Assembly: GCF_014201505.1 (NCBI RefSeq)
Contig: NZ_JACHEO010000007.1
Coordinates: 1-64,000 of the forward strand
Reading direction: 5' to 3'
DNA from: Desulfoprunum benzoelyticum
GTDB taxonomy: Bacteria; Desulfobacterota; Desulfobulbia; Desulfobulbales; Desulfocapsaceae
Length of the DNA: 64,000 bases
Of the stretch, positions 1-9,000 are shown one piece after another (the first letter of the stretch is position 1; each line of letters begins with the position of its first letter). The position numbers and the translations under genes were made by a program. Under the pieces are notes generated by a model. It did not search any database, was not told the origin of the DNA, and saw only the letters and a list, made by a program, of their open reading frames with translations.

Positions 1-345
1 CATACAATGGTTGATCGGTTAACCTATATAGCCTTACAAACTCAGCCGGTCCCGCAGCGCCTGCTCAAGCTGGCTGAAGTTCGATGGTAATCAGATATCA
101 AAATCCTAATTTTTGAATGGATTGATTCAACAAGTTGTACGGAAAGAACGCAGGATTCGTGGCGAGGGAGCAGCCAAAGCTGGAGGGCGATATCAGAAAA
201 AGAGGACGGGGACCGGGCGGTGGACCTCAAGGCGCAACGACAGCGCTGCCGACCACACAGAAAAACTGGTTGTCAGGTATTAACTTGATACCATACGATG
301 AATATGAAGAACACGGACAGTGACCTGCACAGCTGCCGAAGGTCG
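1..345. other. Intergenic region, no gene recognised
   Basis: No open reading frame here has a convincing start signal. On the minus strand a short stretch ending in TAA at 34-36 reads LPSNFSQLEQALRDRLSL and is closed upstream by an in-frame TGA. It could be the tail of a decayed gene, but it is too short to identify. The rest holds nothing I can support. It is also the 3' flank of gspF, and I see no clear terminator hairpin followed by a T-run. Confidence 0.4.
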
Positions 346-1569
346 TCAATGGATCATCTGGTTCATCTCGAAGATCGGCAGCAGAATCGAAATGACGATA
401 AAACCCACTGCCAGCCCCATGACGGTGATCATCAACGGTTCAAGCAGGGAGGTCATCCCCTTGACAGACGCCTCGACATCACGTTCATAGGCATCGGCGA
501 TCTTGCTCAGCATCACCTCGAGGCTGCCGCTCTGCTCGCCGACGGCGATCATCTGGACGAACATCGGTGGAAACCAGGGCGAGGCGGCCAGGGCCACAGT
601 CATGCTCTGCCCCCGCTGCACATGCTCCATCGCCGAGTCGACAACCTCGGCGATGCGGACGTTGTCGACCAGCGTCCGTACGATGCGCATCGCCACCATG
701 AACTCGACGCCGCTGCGATTCATGCTGGCGAGGGTCGAGGCGAAGCGCGCCAGGATGATCTTCTGCGCCACCGGCCCGAAGACCGGCATCCTGAGTTTGA
801 TGAAGTCCCACACCGATCGGCCCCTTACCGTCCTCACGAACATGCGCAACAGGATGACCACCGCCAGACCCACGCCCAGCAGCACCCACCAGTAGTTTTT
901 CAGAAACGAACTGGTGCCGATCAAAAACAGGGTGGGCAGCGGCAGGGTCTGCTCCATGTCTTTGAAAACCTGGGTGATATTGGGGACGATATAGGTGATG
1001 AGGATGAAGAGGATGGCCGTGCCGATGATGGCCATGAACACCGGATAATACATCGCCGCCCGCAGACGCCCCTTCAATTCCTGCTGTTTCTCACTGAAAT
1101 CGGCCAGTTGCTCGAGGACGACATTGAGCGATCCGGATTCCTCCCCGGCCCGGATCATATTGATATACAGGTGGGGAAAGAGTTTCGGATGCTCGCCCAT
1201 GGACTGGGCCAGGGTCTTCCCTTCGCTGACCTTGCCCTTGATCTGGGCCAGGACCTTTTTCAGGGCCGTATTGCGGGTCTGCTCGACGAGTGACGACAGG
1301 GCGGCGTCCAGCGGGATGCCGGCGCCATGCAGGGTGGAAAGCTGCCGGGTGATGACATACACCTCTTCAGGGGTGATGCGGTTGAACATGCTGGCCGAGA
1401 ACCAGGACGGGGAAGCGCCCTCCGCCTTTACCTTGCTCTCCTTCAGTGATATCGGATAGTTGCCTGCTGCACGCAGTTTTGCCCTGGCCTGGGACTCGCT
1501 GTCGGCTTCAATGATCCCTTTCAGATTTTTGCCCCGCTGGTCGAGGGCATTGTACTCATAGACAGGCAT
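346..1569 (-). CDS. gspF: Type II secretion inner-membrane platform protein GspF
   Basis: 407 residues, the usual length for GspF/PilC. The protein begins MPVYEYNALDQRGK, the typical GspF opening. Two T2SSF domains follow (about residues 70-190 and 270-395), each with an ALxxLxxxxG-type helical pattern, and three hydrophobic segments lie near 165-190, 215-235 and 378-400. In the family it forms the inner-membrane platform that couples the GspE ATPase to pseudopilus assembly. The start at 1569 is preceded by GGGAG about four bases upstream. It is divergent from exeA-gspB. No other gsp gene lies on its left, so it is either the last gene displaced from a gsp operon or a solitary paralogue. A PilC (type IV pilus) role is the alternative, but the N-terminus is more GspF-like. 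Confidence 0.9.
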   Translation of the reverse strand: MPVYEYNALDQRGKNLKGIIEADSESQARAKLRAAGNYPISLKESKVKAEGASPSWFSASMFNRITPEEVYVITRQLSTLHGAGIPLDAALSSLVEQTRNTALKKVLAQIKGKVSEGKTLAQSMGEHPKLFPHLYINMIRAGEESGSLNVVLEQLADFSEKQQELKGRLRAAMYYPVFMAIIGTAILFILITYIVPNITQVFKDMEQTLPLPTLFLIGTSSFLKNYWWVLLGVGLAVVILLRMFVRTVRGRSVWDFIKLRMPVFGPVAQKIILARFASTLASMNRSGVEFMVAMRIVRTLVDNVRIAEVVDSAMEHVQRGQSMTVALAASPWFPPMFVQMIAVGEQSGSLEVMLSKIADAYERDVEASVKGMTSLLEPLMITVMGLAVGFIVISILLPIFEMNQMIH

Positions 1570-1701
1570 GACACTCCCGGGATACCGTTCGATTATCCAC
1601 AGTGTTGTATATGATTGCAGCCTACACGACCTCTTGCCGGGGACCTTTGCGACCTTTCCCTGAAACCGTCAAACTCTTTTTCCTGTCGCGATAGCCGGGG
1701 G

Positions 1702-1730
1702 TTTACCTTAAGACATTAATTTCCTATACT
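1702..1730 (+). promoter_or_regulatory. Candidate sigma-70 promoter for exeA-gspB
   Basis: TTTACC (1702-1707) and TATACT (1725-1730) are separated by 17 bases, with the exeA start about 95 bases downstream. Identified by eye only. Confidence 0.4.
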
Positions 1731-1824
1731 GATGGAGCGAATTCAACCAAAATCAACATCCCAGGCCCGAGGCGTACACAGACTCTGCTGCGGCACTATG
1801 CCAGTTTGACACATACCGTCCCGA

Positions 1825-2973
1825 ATGTATACACACTATTTCGGCCTGAACGACAAACCCTTCGCCATCGCCCCCAACCCTCGCTATCTCTATATGAGCG
1901 AGCTCCACCGGGAGGCGCTGGCCCATCTCATCTACGGCATCCAGCGCGACGGCTGTTTCATCCTGCTGACCGGGGATGTCGGGACGGGCAAGACCACGGT
2001 CTGCCGCTGTCTTCTCGAACAACTGCCGGAAGACACGGATGTCGCCATTATTCTCAACCCCAAGCTGACCGCCATCGATCTGCTGAAAACGATCTGCGAG
2101 GAGCTGTCGATCCCGGTTCCGAGCGAGTCTCCGACCGGCAAGAGCTATATCGACGCCCTCAACCGCCATCTGCTGCAGACCCATGCCGAAGGGAGAAGCA
2201 CGGCGCTGGTCATCGACGAAGCCCAGAATCTCGAAGCCGATGTCCTGGAGCAGCTGCGGCTCCTCACCAACCTTGAAACGGACACCCAGAAACTGCTGAA
2301 GATCATTCTCCTCGGCCAGCCGGAACTGCGGACCCTGCTTGCCGGTCCGCAGATGAGCCAGGTCAACCAGAGAATAACGAGCCGATACCACCTCCAGCCG
2401 TTGCAGCCCGAGGATGTCCGGATCTATATCCAGCATCGCCTCAGAGTGGCGGGAGGCGGAACCCGTCGCCTGTTCACCGATCCGGCGATAAAGCACGTTG
2501 CCCGGATATCCAAAGGCATCCCCCGCCTGATCAATCTCATTTGCGACCGGGCCCTGCTCGGCGCCTACGCCGAGAATGCCGATCGCGTCAACTGGAAGAT
2601 CATGCGCAAGGCCGGGCGGGAAGTGCTCGAGGACGGACGGCCGTCGTTTTTTTCCCGCCGGTTCGTGCTGATCACCGTGATTACCCTGGCCATTCTCGGC
2701 ATCGGCATGCCGGCGGCCTGGCATTACCTGAAGACACCGGCGCTGGAGACCTTTATCAAGCAATGGCAACCGCTGAAAAATTCGACTCCGGAGGCAAACG
2801 AACCGACTACGGGCCAGATGTCGCATGACGCCTCGAACGCCGCGACAGACGATCGCCAATCCATCCCGAAGACAGATCAGGACACCAAGCAGCAGCCGTC
2901 GTCAGTTTTCATCGATCAGACCGTGTCGAAAATGGAGACCAATCCGGACAAGGAAGCGGTGCAGAAAAAATAG
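1825..2973 (+). CDS. exeA: ExeA-type AAA ATPase of the general secretion pathway
   Basis: 382 residues. The opening MYTHYFGLNDKPFAIAPNP and following MSELHREALAHL are signatures of the ExeA/GspA ATPase family. Walker A GDVGTGKT is at residues 50-57 and the Walker B/DEAQ element VIDEAQNL at about 129-136. A single membrane segment lies at about 280-298, followed by a Ser/Thr/Pro/Gln-rich tail of about 80 residues. ExeA family proteins work with ExeB/GspB at the inner membrane, bind peptidoglycan and help the secretin multimerise in the outer membrane. Here the usual C-terminal peptidoglycan-binding domain is absent and replaced by the low-complexity tail. gspB follows 11 bases downstream, so the two are almost certainly co-transcribed. 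Confidence 0.9.
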   Translation: MYTHYFGLNDKPFAIAPNPRYLYMSELHREALAHLIYGIQRDGCFILLTGDVGTGKTTVCRCLLEQLPEDTDVAIILNPKLTAIDLLKTICEELSIPVPSESPTGKSYIDALNRHLLQTHAEGRSTALVIDEAQNLEADVLEQLRLLTNLETDTQKLLKIILLGQPELRTLLAGPQMSQVNQRITSRYHLQPLQPEDVRIYIQHRLRVAGGGTRRLFTDPAIKHVARISKGIPRLINLICDRALLGAYAENADRVNWKIMRKAGREVLEDGRPSFFSRRFVLITVITLAILGIGMPAAWHYLKTPALETFIKQWQPLKNSTPEANEPTTGQMSHDASNAATDDRQSIPKTDQDTKQQPSSVFIDQTVSKMETNPDKEAVQKK

Positions 2974-2984
2974 GGGGAAACGCC

Positions 2985-3749
2985 ATGTCCTATATACTCG
3001 ATGCGTTGAAAAAATCGGATCAGGACCGGAAACAGGGCGAGATCCCCACCCTGGAAAGCGTCCATACCGATCTGACCTCCACCCGCGTCCGGAGGTCGAC
3101 GAATCGGCGCAACAGGTTCCTCCTGATTTGCTGCGCCTGCCTTGCCGTGATCGCGGTCGGCCTGTGGCAATGGCGGTCGCCACTGTTCACCTCCCCGCCG
3201 GCGGAAAAAACGGCCTCGACCGAGCAGGGTGCCGAGGTGAGGGGAACGCCTCCACCAGCGCCTCCCACCGGCGGACCGAACGTCGCCCGCCGGCCCGCCG
3301 CACCGGCGCCGACTCAGGGAGTGGAGATCGCGGCACCGGCTCAGGAGACCGCCCCACCGCAGTCACAGGAGCCGGTTCAGGTCAAAAGACCGACGCCGCC
3401 GGCAACAACCCCCCAACGCGTCGTGATGCCGCCGGCGGAACGGATTGAGCCCGCCTCGCCGCCCCGGGTGGTGCAACCATCCCCGCCACCCCCTTCCGAA
3501 TCCCCGGCAGCACCGGACGACAGCCCGCCCCTGCTGAAGGATTTACCGCCCGAGATCCGCAGATCGATTCCGGAAATTTCCATGGCCGGCCACGTCTACT
3601 CCGAGGTGCCGGCCCGGCGGATGATCATGATCAACAACAAGATCGTCCGCGAAGGAGAACGGGTGGGCGACCAGCTCAAACTCCTGCGCATCACCTGGGA
3701 CGGAGTCATCCTCCGTCACATGAACACCGATTTTCAGATAAAACTGTGA
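2985..3749 (+). CDS. gspB: General secretion pathway protein GspB (ExeB-like)
   Basis: 254 residues. The first residues, MSYILDALKKSDQDRKQGEIP, are the conserved N-terminal signature of the GspB/ExeB/OutB family. A membrane anchor lies at about 44-63, a long Pro/Ala/Glu-rich periplasmic linker at about 70-180, and the globular GspB C-terminal domain at about 190-254 (GHVYSEVPARRMIMINNKIV). The start is fixed by AGGGGGA eight bases upstream. It partners with the ATPase encoded just upstream to position the type II secretin. The proline-rich linker is longer than needed to cross the membrane face and probably spans peptidoglycan. Confidence 0.88.
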   Translation: MSYILDALKKSDQDRKQGEIPTLESVHTDLTSTRVRRSTNRRNRFLLICCACLAVIAVGLWQWRSPLFTSPPAEKTASTEQGAEVRGTPPPAPPTGGPNVARRPAAPAPTQGVEIAAPAQETAPPQSQEPVQVKRPTPPATTPQRVVMPPAERIEPASPPRVVQPSPPPPSESPAAPDDSPPLLKDLPPEIRRSIPEISMAGHVYSEVPARRMIMINNKIVREGERVGDQLKLLRITWDGVILRHMNTDFQIKL

Positions 3750-3885
3750 CGACGGGATAGAAATCACCATCGACGACCGCGCTCACCGCCGCCCAGATAC
3801 GACGAGGGAGACCAGATGCACCTCTATGCACCCGATCTCCCCCATGATAGTATCGAAAAGACGTTTCCGCCTCCCCTCCCACCGT

Positions 3886-4220
3886 TCAATCGGTCAGAGT
3901 CTTCATAAAGGCGACAATAGCAGCTTCTTCTTCGAGGGTGAGGCCCAGATCGCCGAGTTCAATTGCATTGACATTCTCTTTGACTTCCGGCTTGTCCCTT
4001 TTCTCACGGACCACATCCCTGGTATTGTAAAAATGGGTGATGTCCTCAAGTGTAGCAAAGTAGCCGTTGTGTCCATACGGTGGTGTAACCGCGGACTGTG
4101 CCTGCCCCCGGAGCCGCCCATCCCTCCTCCGCCGCCGCCATCCATAACTCCACCACCACAACCCATGGCACCAAGAACGAAATCATATGACAGGACGACA
4201 AGAATAATGATCGCCATCAA
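3886..4220 (-). pseudogene. Truncated dihaem cytochrome c peroxidase C-terminus
   Basis: The minus-strand frame ending at 3886 encodes PYGHNGYFATLEDITHFYN and later ELGDLGLTLEEEAAIVAFMK. This is the conserved C-terminal end of MauG/CcpA-type dihaem peroxidases. No haem motif (CxxCH) and no N-terminal domain are present. Just upstream, in a different frame starting at 4220, lies a signal-like start MMAIIILVVLSYDFVLGAMG and a Gly-rich tract (MDGGGGGGMGGSGG). The C-terminal part is frameshifted relative to that start. The Gly-rich tract resembles the one in the intact peroxidase at 4521-5933, so this looks like a remnant of a second copy joined or deleted through the Gly-rich codons. Expression of a useful product is unlikely. 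Confidence 0.7.
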
Positions 4221-4233
4221 ACCCTATAATTTC
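4210..4233 (+). other. Inverted coding scrap resembling the peroxidase C-terminus
   Basis: On the plus strand these 24 bases read IAIKPYNF. The intact peroxidase on the minus strand encodes IAMKPFNF (residues 441-448). The two nucleotide stretches agree at 18 of 24 positions, and five of the six differences fall at third codon positions, the pattern expected of diverged coding DNA. It is in the opposite orientation to both peroxidase sequences. It is short enough that chance similarity cannot be excluded. Confidence 0.35.
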
Positions 4234-4447
4234 AGAAAGTACCCGGCGTTCCGCCATCCTTTACTTTTGTTTGCCCTCCCCATGTTCATAAGATACTGCC
4301 TCAAAGTGAGAACTTGACATCGTCATTTCTCTTTATGACGCCTGAAAGCCTTGTAGAATAGCACGAATCCGCCAAACGGCGGCTTCATCTGAAGAACACC
4401 AGAATGTCTGCAAAAATCGACCGGATTACAAATACCTACCAACAATC

Positions 4448-4478
4448 AAGCCATCTCTTGCATATGCTGAGATGGCTT
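4448..4478. repeat. Perfect inverted repeat downstream of the peroxidase gene
   Basis: AAGCCATCTC (4448-4457) and GAGATGGCTT (4469-4478) form a perfect 10-bp stem with an 11-base loop. It lies about 40 bases beyond the peroxidase stop codon and may act as an RNA 3' end. Neither side carries a strong T-run, so intrinsic termination is not certain. The remaining bases 4234-4520 hold no gene I can recognise. Confidence 0.4.
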
Positions 4479-4520
4479 GTTTGTTACGACGCGAGGCTAT
4501 TCCCTGCAAATTCCTTTTGT

Positions 4521-5933
4521 CTACTCTGAAGGTTCATAGCCATCAGTCAAGGTCTGGAGAAAGGCGACGAGATAGTCGCCTACCATCATGAAGTTGAAGG
4601 GTTTCATAGCAATCCGGTTCTCGTCGACTTCCGGCGGCGGGAACAGGCTGAGATTGGGTGTCATGCCGCCGTCACCCATCCCACCGCCAGGGCCCATGCC
4701 GCCGCCCATACCGCCGTCACCCATACCGCCGTCATCCATCGTGGCACGCCAGGCGTAGAAATGGACGATCCCCTCCATCCCGTCCAGCGATTTGAAAAAG
4801 CCGTTGTGGCCGAAGGCCTTGACGAAATCGGGAGATGGCCGCTGGTCGATATTACGCAGCGACGGTGTTTTGTGCTTGCCCATTTCCGGCTCATAAACAG
4901 CAGCATCCCAGCCAGAACTCTTGAGATAGCCACCGAGGCCGTAATCGATCCAGTCCTCGCCGTCCGGGTTCCATTTCTCGGGCATGTCGTAAAATGGATT
5001 GTCTGGGTTTTTGGGGATACCGAGGTTGTAGAAACCGAAATCGGTAAACAGCGGATAACCGGCCGAACCCTCGGTGAACGTATGGCAGGAGGCGCAGTCG
5101 GCCCCCATGCGCTGGGAATCGTTGAAGACGGCCAGGCCCTTGAGTTCGTTGTCGCTCAGCCCAAGACCCCGGTAATCGGTCCAATGCTGCCCTAATGGCA
5201 CCCCTTTGGGCCTGTTACTGTTCCCAAAGCCCTTGGTGGTGATCAGTTTGATATCCTTTTTCGCATCCCTGGCGTTGTCGTAAAACAGGTCAAACTTGGA
5301 AGTATAGGGATTGACTTCTGGGCTCCGCTCGTAGGCGGCAATGGTCCTGACGATGCGCTCGTAGCTGCCTTCCGGGTCCTTTTTCCAATCAAGTGACCGG
5401 GGGCCCCACACCGCTTCAAATTCTTCCGCATACTCGGATTTGGCGACTCGCTGGACAACCAGCTGAGCATCCGGCATTGCCATCTCCAGGGGGTTGAGGA
5501 AGGGGCCCATGGCCTGCTCGGCCAGAGGATCGCCCAAGGTCTCGCCGGTGGCGCGCCCGTCCCAGAACATGCCGCCGGCCCAGGTCTCTATCCCTAAAGC
5601 TTCGTTGTAATAATCGTTCGATAGGTTCGGACTCTCTCCGGTATAGGTGACACTCGGCGGCTTGCGGTTGCCGAACCGCTCGCCAATCGCCCCCGGTTCG
5701 ACCGCGCCGGCCGTGTTGATCTCGGGATCCGGCCCGGTGAATCCTGCGGCGGGATCATGGCAGCTGGCACAGGATTGCTTCTTGTTGACCGACAGGTTGA
5801 CGTCAAAAAAGAGCTTTTTGCCGACCTCGATCAATTTTTGTTCGTCAATTCCCTCCTGGGCGGATACCGACCCCATGCCACTGATGCCCATCAGGACGGC
5901 AAGGGATAAGATGAATGAATATGATTTTTTCAT
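4521..5933 (-). CDS. Periplasmic dihaem cytochrome c peroxidase with Gly/Met-rich insert
   Basis: 470 residues from the chosen ATG at 5933, which has AGGAGG seven bases upstream and begins a signal peptide (MKKSYSFILSLAVLMGISGM, cleavage near AQE). An in-frame extension to 6056 lacks these signals. Two c-type haem sites are visible: C55-A-S-C-H59 and C280-A-S-C-H284, as in the CcpA/MauG family, whose members reduce hydrogen peroxide with electrons from small cytochromes in the periplasm. A tract at about 399-424 made almost only of Gly, Met and Asp (MDDGGMGDGGMG and similar) is inserted before the C-terminal helix. It is not typical of the family and could bind metal or be a flexible loop. 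It lies just downstream of the giant multicopper oxidase on the same strand. The 151-base gap leaves co-transcription open. Confidence 0.88.
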   Translation of the reverse strand: MKKSYSFILSLAVLMGISGMGSVSAQEGIDEQKLIEVGKKLFFDVNLSVNKKQSCASCHDPAAGFTGPDPEINTAGAVEPGAIGERFGNRKPPSVTYTGESPNLSNDYYNEALGIETWAGGMFWDGRATGETLGDPLAEQAMGPFLNPLEMAMPDAQLVVQRVAKSEYAEEFEAVWGPRSLDWKKDPEGSYERIVRTIAAYERSPEVNPYTSKFDLFYDNARDAKKDIKLITTKGFGNSNRPKGVPLGQHWTDYRGLGLSDNELKGLAVFNDSQRMGADCASCHTFTEGSAGYPLFTDFGFYNLGIPKNPDNPFYDMPEKWNPDGEDWIDYGLGGYLKSSGWDAAVYEPEMGKHKTPSLRNIDQRPSPDFVKAFGHNGFFKSLDGMEGIVHFYAWRATMDDGGMGDGGMGGGMGPGGGMGDGGMTPNLSLFPPPEVDENRIAMKPFNFMMVGDYLVAFLQTLTDGYEPSE

Positions 5934-6084
5934 TGGCCCTCCTTCCAAAGATTTATTCCATGTTAATGGGACTGAAAAAATGTCACTGACACATTTCACC
6001 CCTGCTGGTGCAGGAAAAAGGGGAGAGGGATGAACTCCCTCCCCCCTTTTAGACAACCTCCTGATTCAATGGGTCATGACGTGG

Positions 6085-9000
6085 TCATGGCAGATTAAGG
6101 GTGTTCGACCACGACGACTGCGTGGTGGCGCTGAAGGCCTGGACCCGGTAGATGTAGGCCACGCCGGAAGTCACCGTCTGGGTGAAGGTGGTGGCATTCG
6201 CCCCCACTGTGGCGTTGACGACGTTGGTGCCGTCGCTGTTGGTCCGCTGGATAAGGAATCCGGTCTCGTTGTCCGAGTTATCCGTCCAGCTGAGAGACAC
6301 CGTGGAGGTCTTCTTGTTCTTCACGGTGAGGTTCCCGGTGAGTGCCGTCGGAGCGTCGACGGGCTCGCCGACCTCCTGGGCGGTGCCACGGCTGTCGACC
6401 GTGATGGTCGGGAAGCCGCCGCCGGCCGGGATCTCGTTGAACGCCGGGTCCGAGTAGTCCCAGGTGTCACCGACCGTATTGATCGCGTAGACGTTGTACT
6501 CGTAGAGGGTGTTCGTGTTGCCGATCGGGTCAACGTACTGCACCGGACCGGTTGCCGCACCCGTGGTGGTCGACGCTGTGGGCAGCGTTATCAAGTTAAC
6601 CCGGTTCTCGGTCTGGACCATCGCGAGCTGGGTCCAGGGACCGGTAGAGCCCTCGACGCGACGCTCGATGACGAAGGCCGTCTCGTTCTTCGAGTTGTCC
6701 GTCCAGTTGACGGTGTAGATGCGGTTCCGCCCGTTGCCGGACCGCACCGCGGAGATGAACGTCGGCTCCTCGGGGTTCACCGCGACCGCCTGGGTGCGCA
6801 TCATGTCCATCTCCTCATGGCTGAGGATGTGACAGTGGAGCACGTACTCCCACCCGAAGTTGACGTAGTGGTTGACCACGTCGATCGGTTCGCCGTCGGG
6901 GTTGAACGCCATGAGCGGCAGGCCCAGCGCCTCCCGCTGGGTGGTGTTGGCGCCTTCAAGGAAGACACCTGCCGGCATCGACGGATCGAGCAGGCGGACG
7001 CTGTTGGGCAGACCGTTCCACACGTCCGGGATCGGCGGGATGATCGGTCGGAGCGCCACGATGGTGTCCTCGAGCGGGCTGATCCGGACGGTGTCCTTCC
7101 AACCAAGTTCAGTCGCCTCCGGCTTGCGGACGATGCCGTCCCAGCCGACGCGGTTCAGCAACTGGACGTCGTAGAGGTGGAAGTGGATGGGGTGGGTGTC
7201 CACCCCGTTGTGGGTGAACTTCCAGATCTGGGAGCCGTCGGCCGCCGAGGCGATCGGGGTGGCCTCCATGCCCGGGGGCAGTTCGAGGCCGTCGAGCACC
7301 TCGGTGGGCGGGAAGGAGAACCCGTACAGGATCATGTTCTGCAGGCCGGCCTGGGCGTTGGGTGTCTCCACCCCCAGAAAGCCGCTCATGCGCCCGTACT
7401 CGTGCTCGAACGCCTCCCCCATCTCGTCCTGGATCATCTTGGGCTTGAGGTCGATAGTCAGCCGCTCGGCCGCCGTGGAGGTGAGGAACGGGGCGCCGGG
7501 TGCGGTGTCCGCGTCAGGGTCGACGAGCCGGTTGAAGGTGAGCGAGGTGTCGTAGATCTGCACCGTGCCGTTCAGCGGCCCATTTGTCGGGAATGAGGTT
7601 CCGTAGGCGGTGTTGTACTCGCCCTGGCCGACGATGATCGGCTTCTGCCCGGACTCGAACACACCTGTTCCGTCGGCACCGGCGAAGGCAGCGTTGAGTG
7701 CGGAGAGGTCGAACGGTTCGGCAGCTGCTGCGTCCGCGACCTTGATTTGCATCACAGTGCGGGTGTTCGGCCCGTACCCAGGCAGGGTTGGCGGCGTGCC
7801 GCCGGAGTCGCGGTAGTCACCGTCGCCGGTGTAGTAATCGTAGCGCGGGTCGCGCGCCGGGAAGGCCGCCGGGGCGTCGTTGTAGACGATCAGTGTCTGG
7901 CCGGCGTACGCGGACAGGTCCACGACCACGTCGAAGCGCTCGGCGGGGGCGACAAGCAGCGAATGCTGGTCGACGTTGCCGGCGTTGAACACGGTCGGGT
8001 CATTGACCCAGGTGGTCGGGTGGGCGGGGACCACCACGGGCGAGGGCAGGAAGCCGCCCTCGGTACCCATGACGATCCAGTCCGGGCCCTCGGTGCCGGC
8101 GACCGGCGTCGGGAAGACCGTCGGGTCCTCGAGCGCCGCTGCCACCTCGGCCGGGTTGAGCGCCACCTCGGTGCAGGCGACGCCGGTGCTCTCAGAGACC
8201 GGCGTCCCGGTGCCGTCGCAGAGGTTGCCCTCGGCGTCGACGGCCTTGTACAGCGACAGGTTGAAGAAGCGATCATTGGCCGCGTTGAGGATCCGGAAGC
8301 GGTACGGCTTGGGCTCCAAGGTTACGGTCGGGTAGGCCTTGCCGTTGACCACGGGGGTGTCCATGAACGCCTCCATGCCCATCGAGTTGTACGGCACGCC
8401 CGGCATCAGCGGCGGTTCGCACCACTTGGTGTTGGGGTCGTCGGGGTCGCAGTCCCGGTCGTAGTAGGGGTTGTCGATCGGGCCGTACTCCACGTTCGAC
8501 GTCGGCGGCCAGAACCACGGGCCATAGGCCCAGCGGCCGTAGGCGTTGACGCCGGAAACATCACCGGGGTTCTGGGCGGGGGAGTAGACGTGGGGCAGCC
8601 ACAGATTGCCCTCGCCGCCCCAGCGGGTGGTGTCCCAGGTCTCGTCCTGGAGGGCGAGCTGTGCCGCGTTCGGCACGAAGGTCTTGTCCTGGAAGACGAG
8701 CGGAATGGTCGCGGTGTCGTCAGGGATGATCCCCCCGTCGACGAGGGCCTGCTCGGTCTCGTCCTGGATGATGTACGGCGCGGCCTGGCCGGCGTACACG
8801 TTGAGGCGGGTGATGCCCCACGAATGGTCGTGGTAGAACATCAGGCGCGCGCTCTGGGCGTTGGTGTAGTAGAACGTCTGGACGCCGTCCTTCGAATCGT
8901 CGACGTTCGTCATGTCCGGGACGTTCTGCACGCTGACGCCCTCGGGGAACGACGTGTTCTCGCCCGCCGGGGTGATCCACTGGTGGGGTGTTCCATCGGA

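Noticed and set aside
298-1293. Long plus-strand frame opposite gspF
   Set aside because: Rich in His, Arg, Gly and Asp with no domain; it is the antisense shadow of gspF in GC-rich DNA.
3826-4317. 163-codon plus-strand frame over the peroxidase remnant
   Set aside because: Mostly the reverse of a Gly-rich tract giving poly-Pro; only the short IAIKPYNF part resembles real coding sequence and is reported separately.
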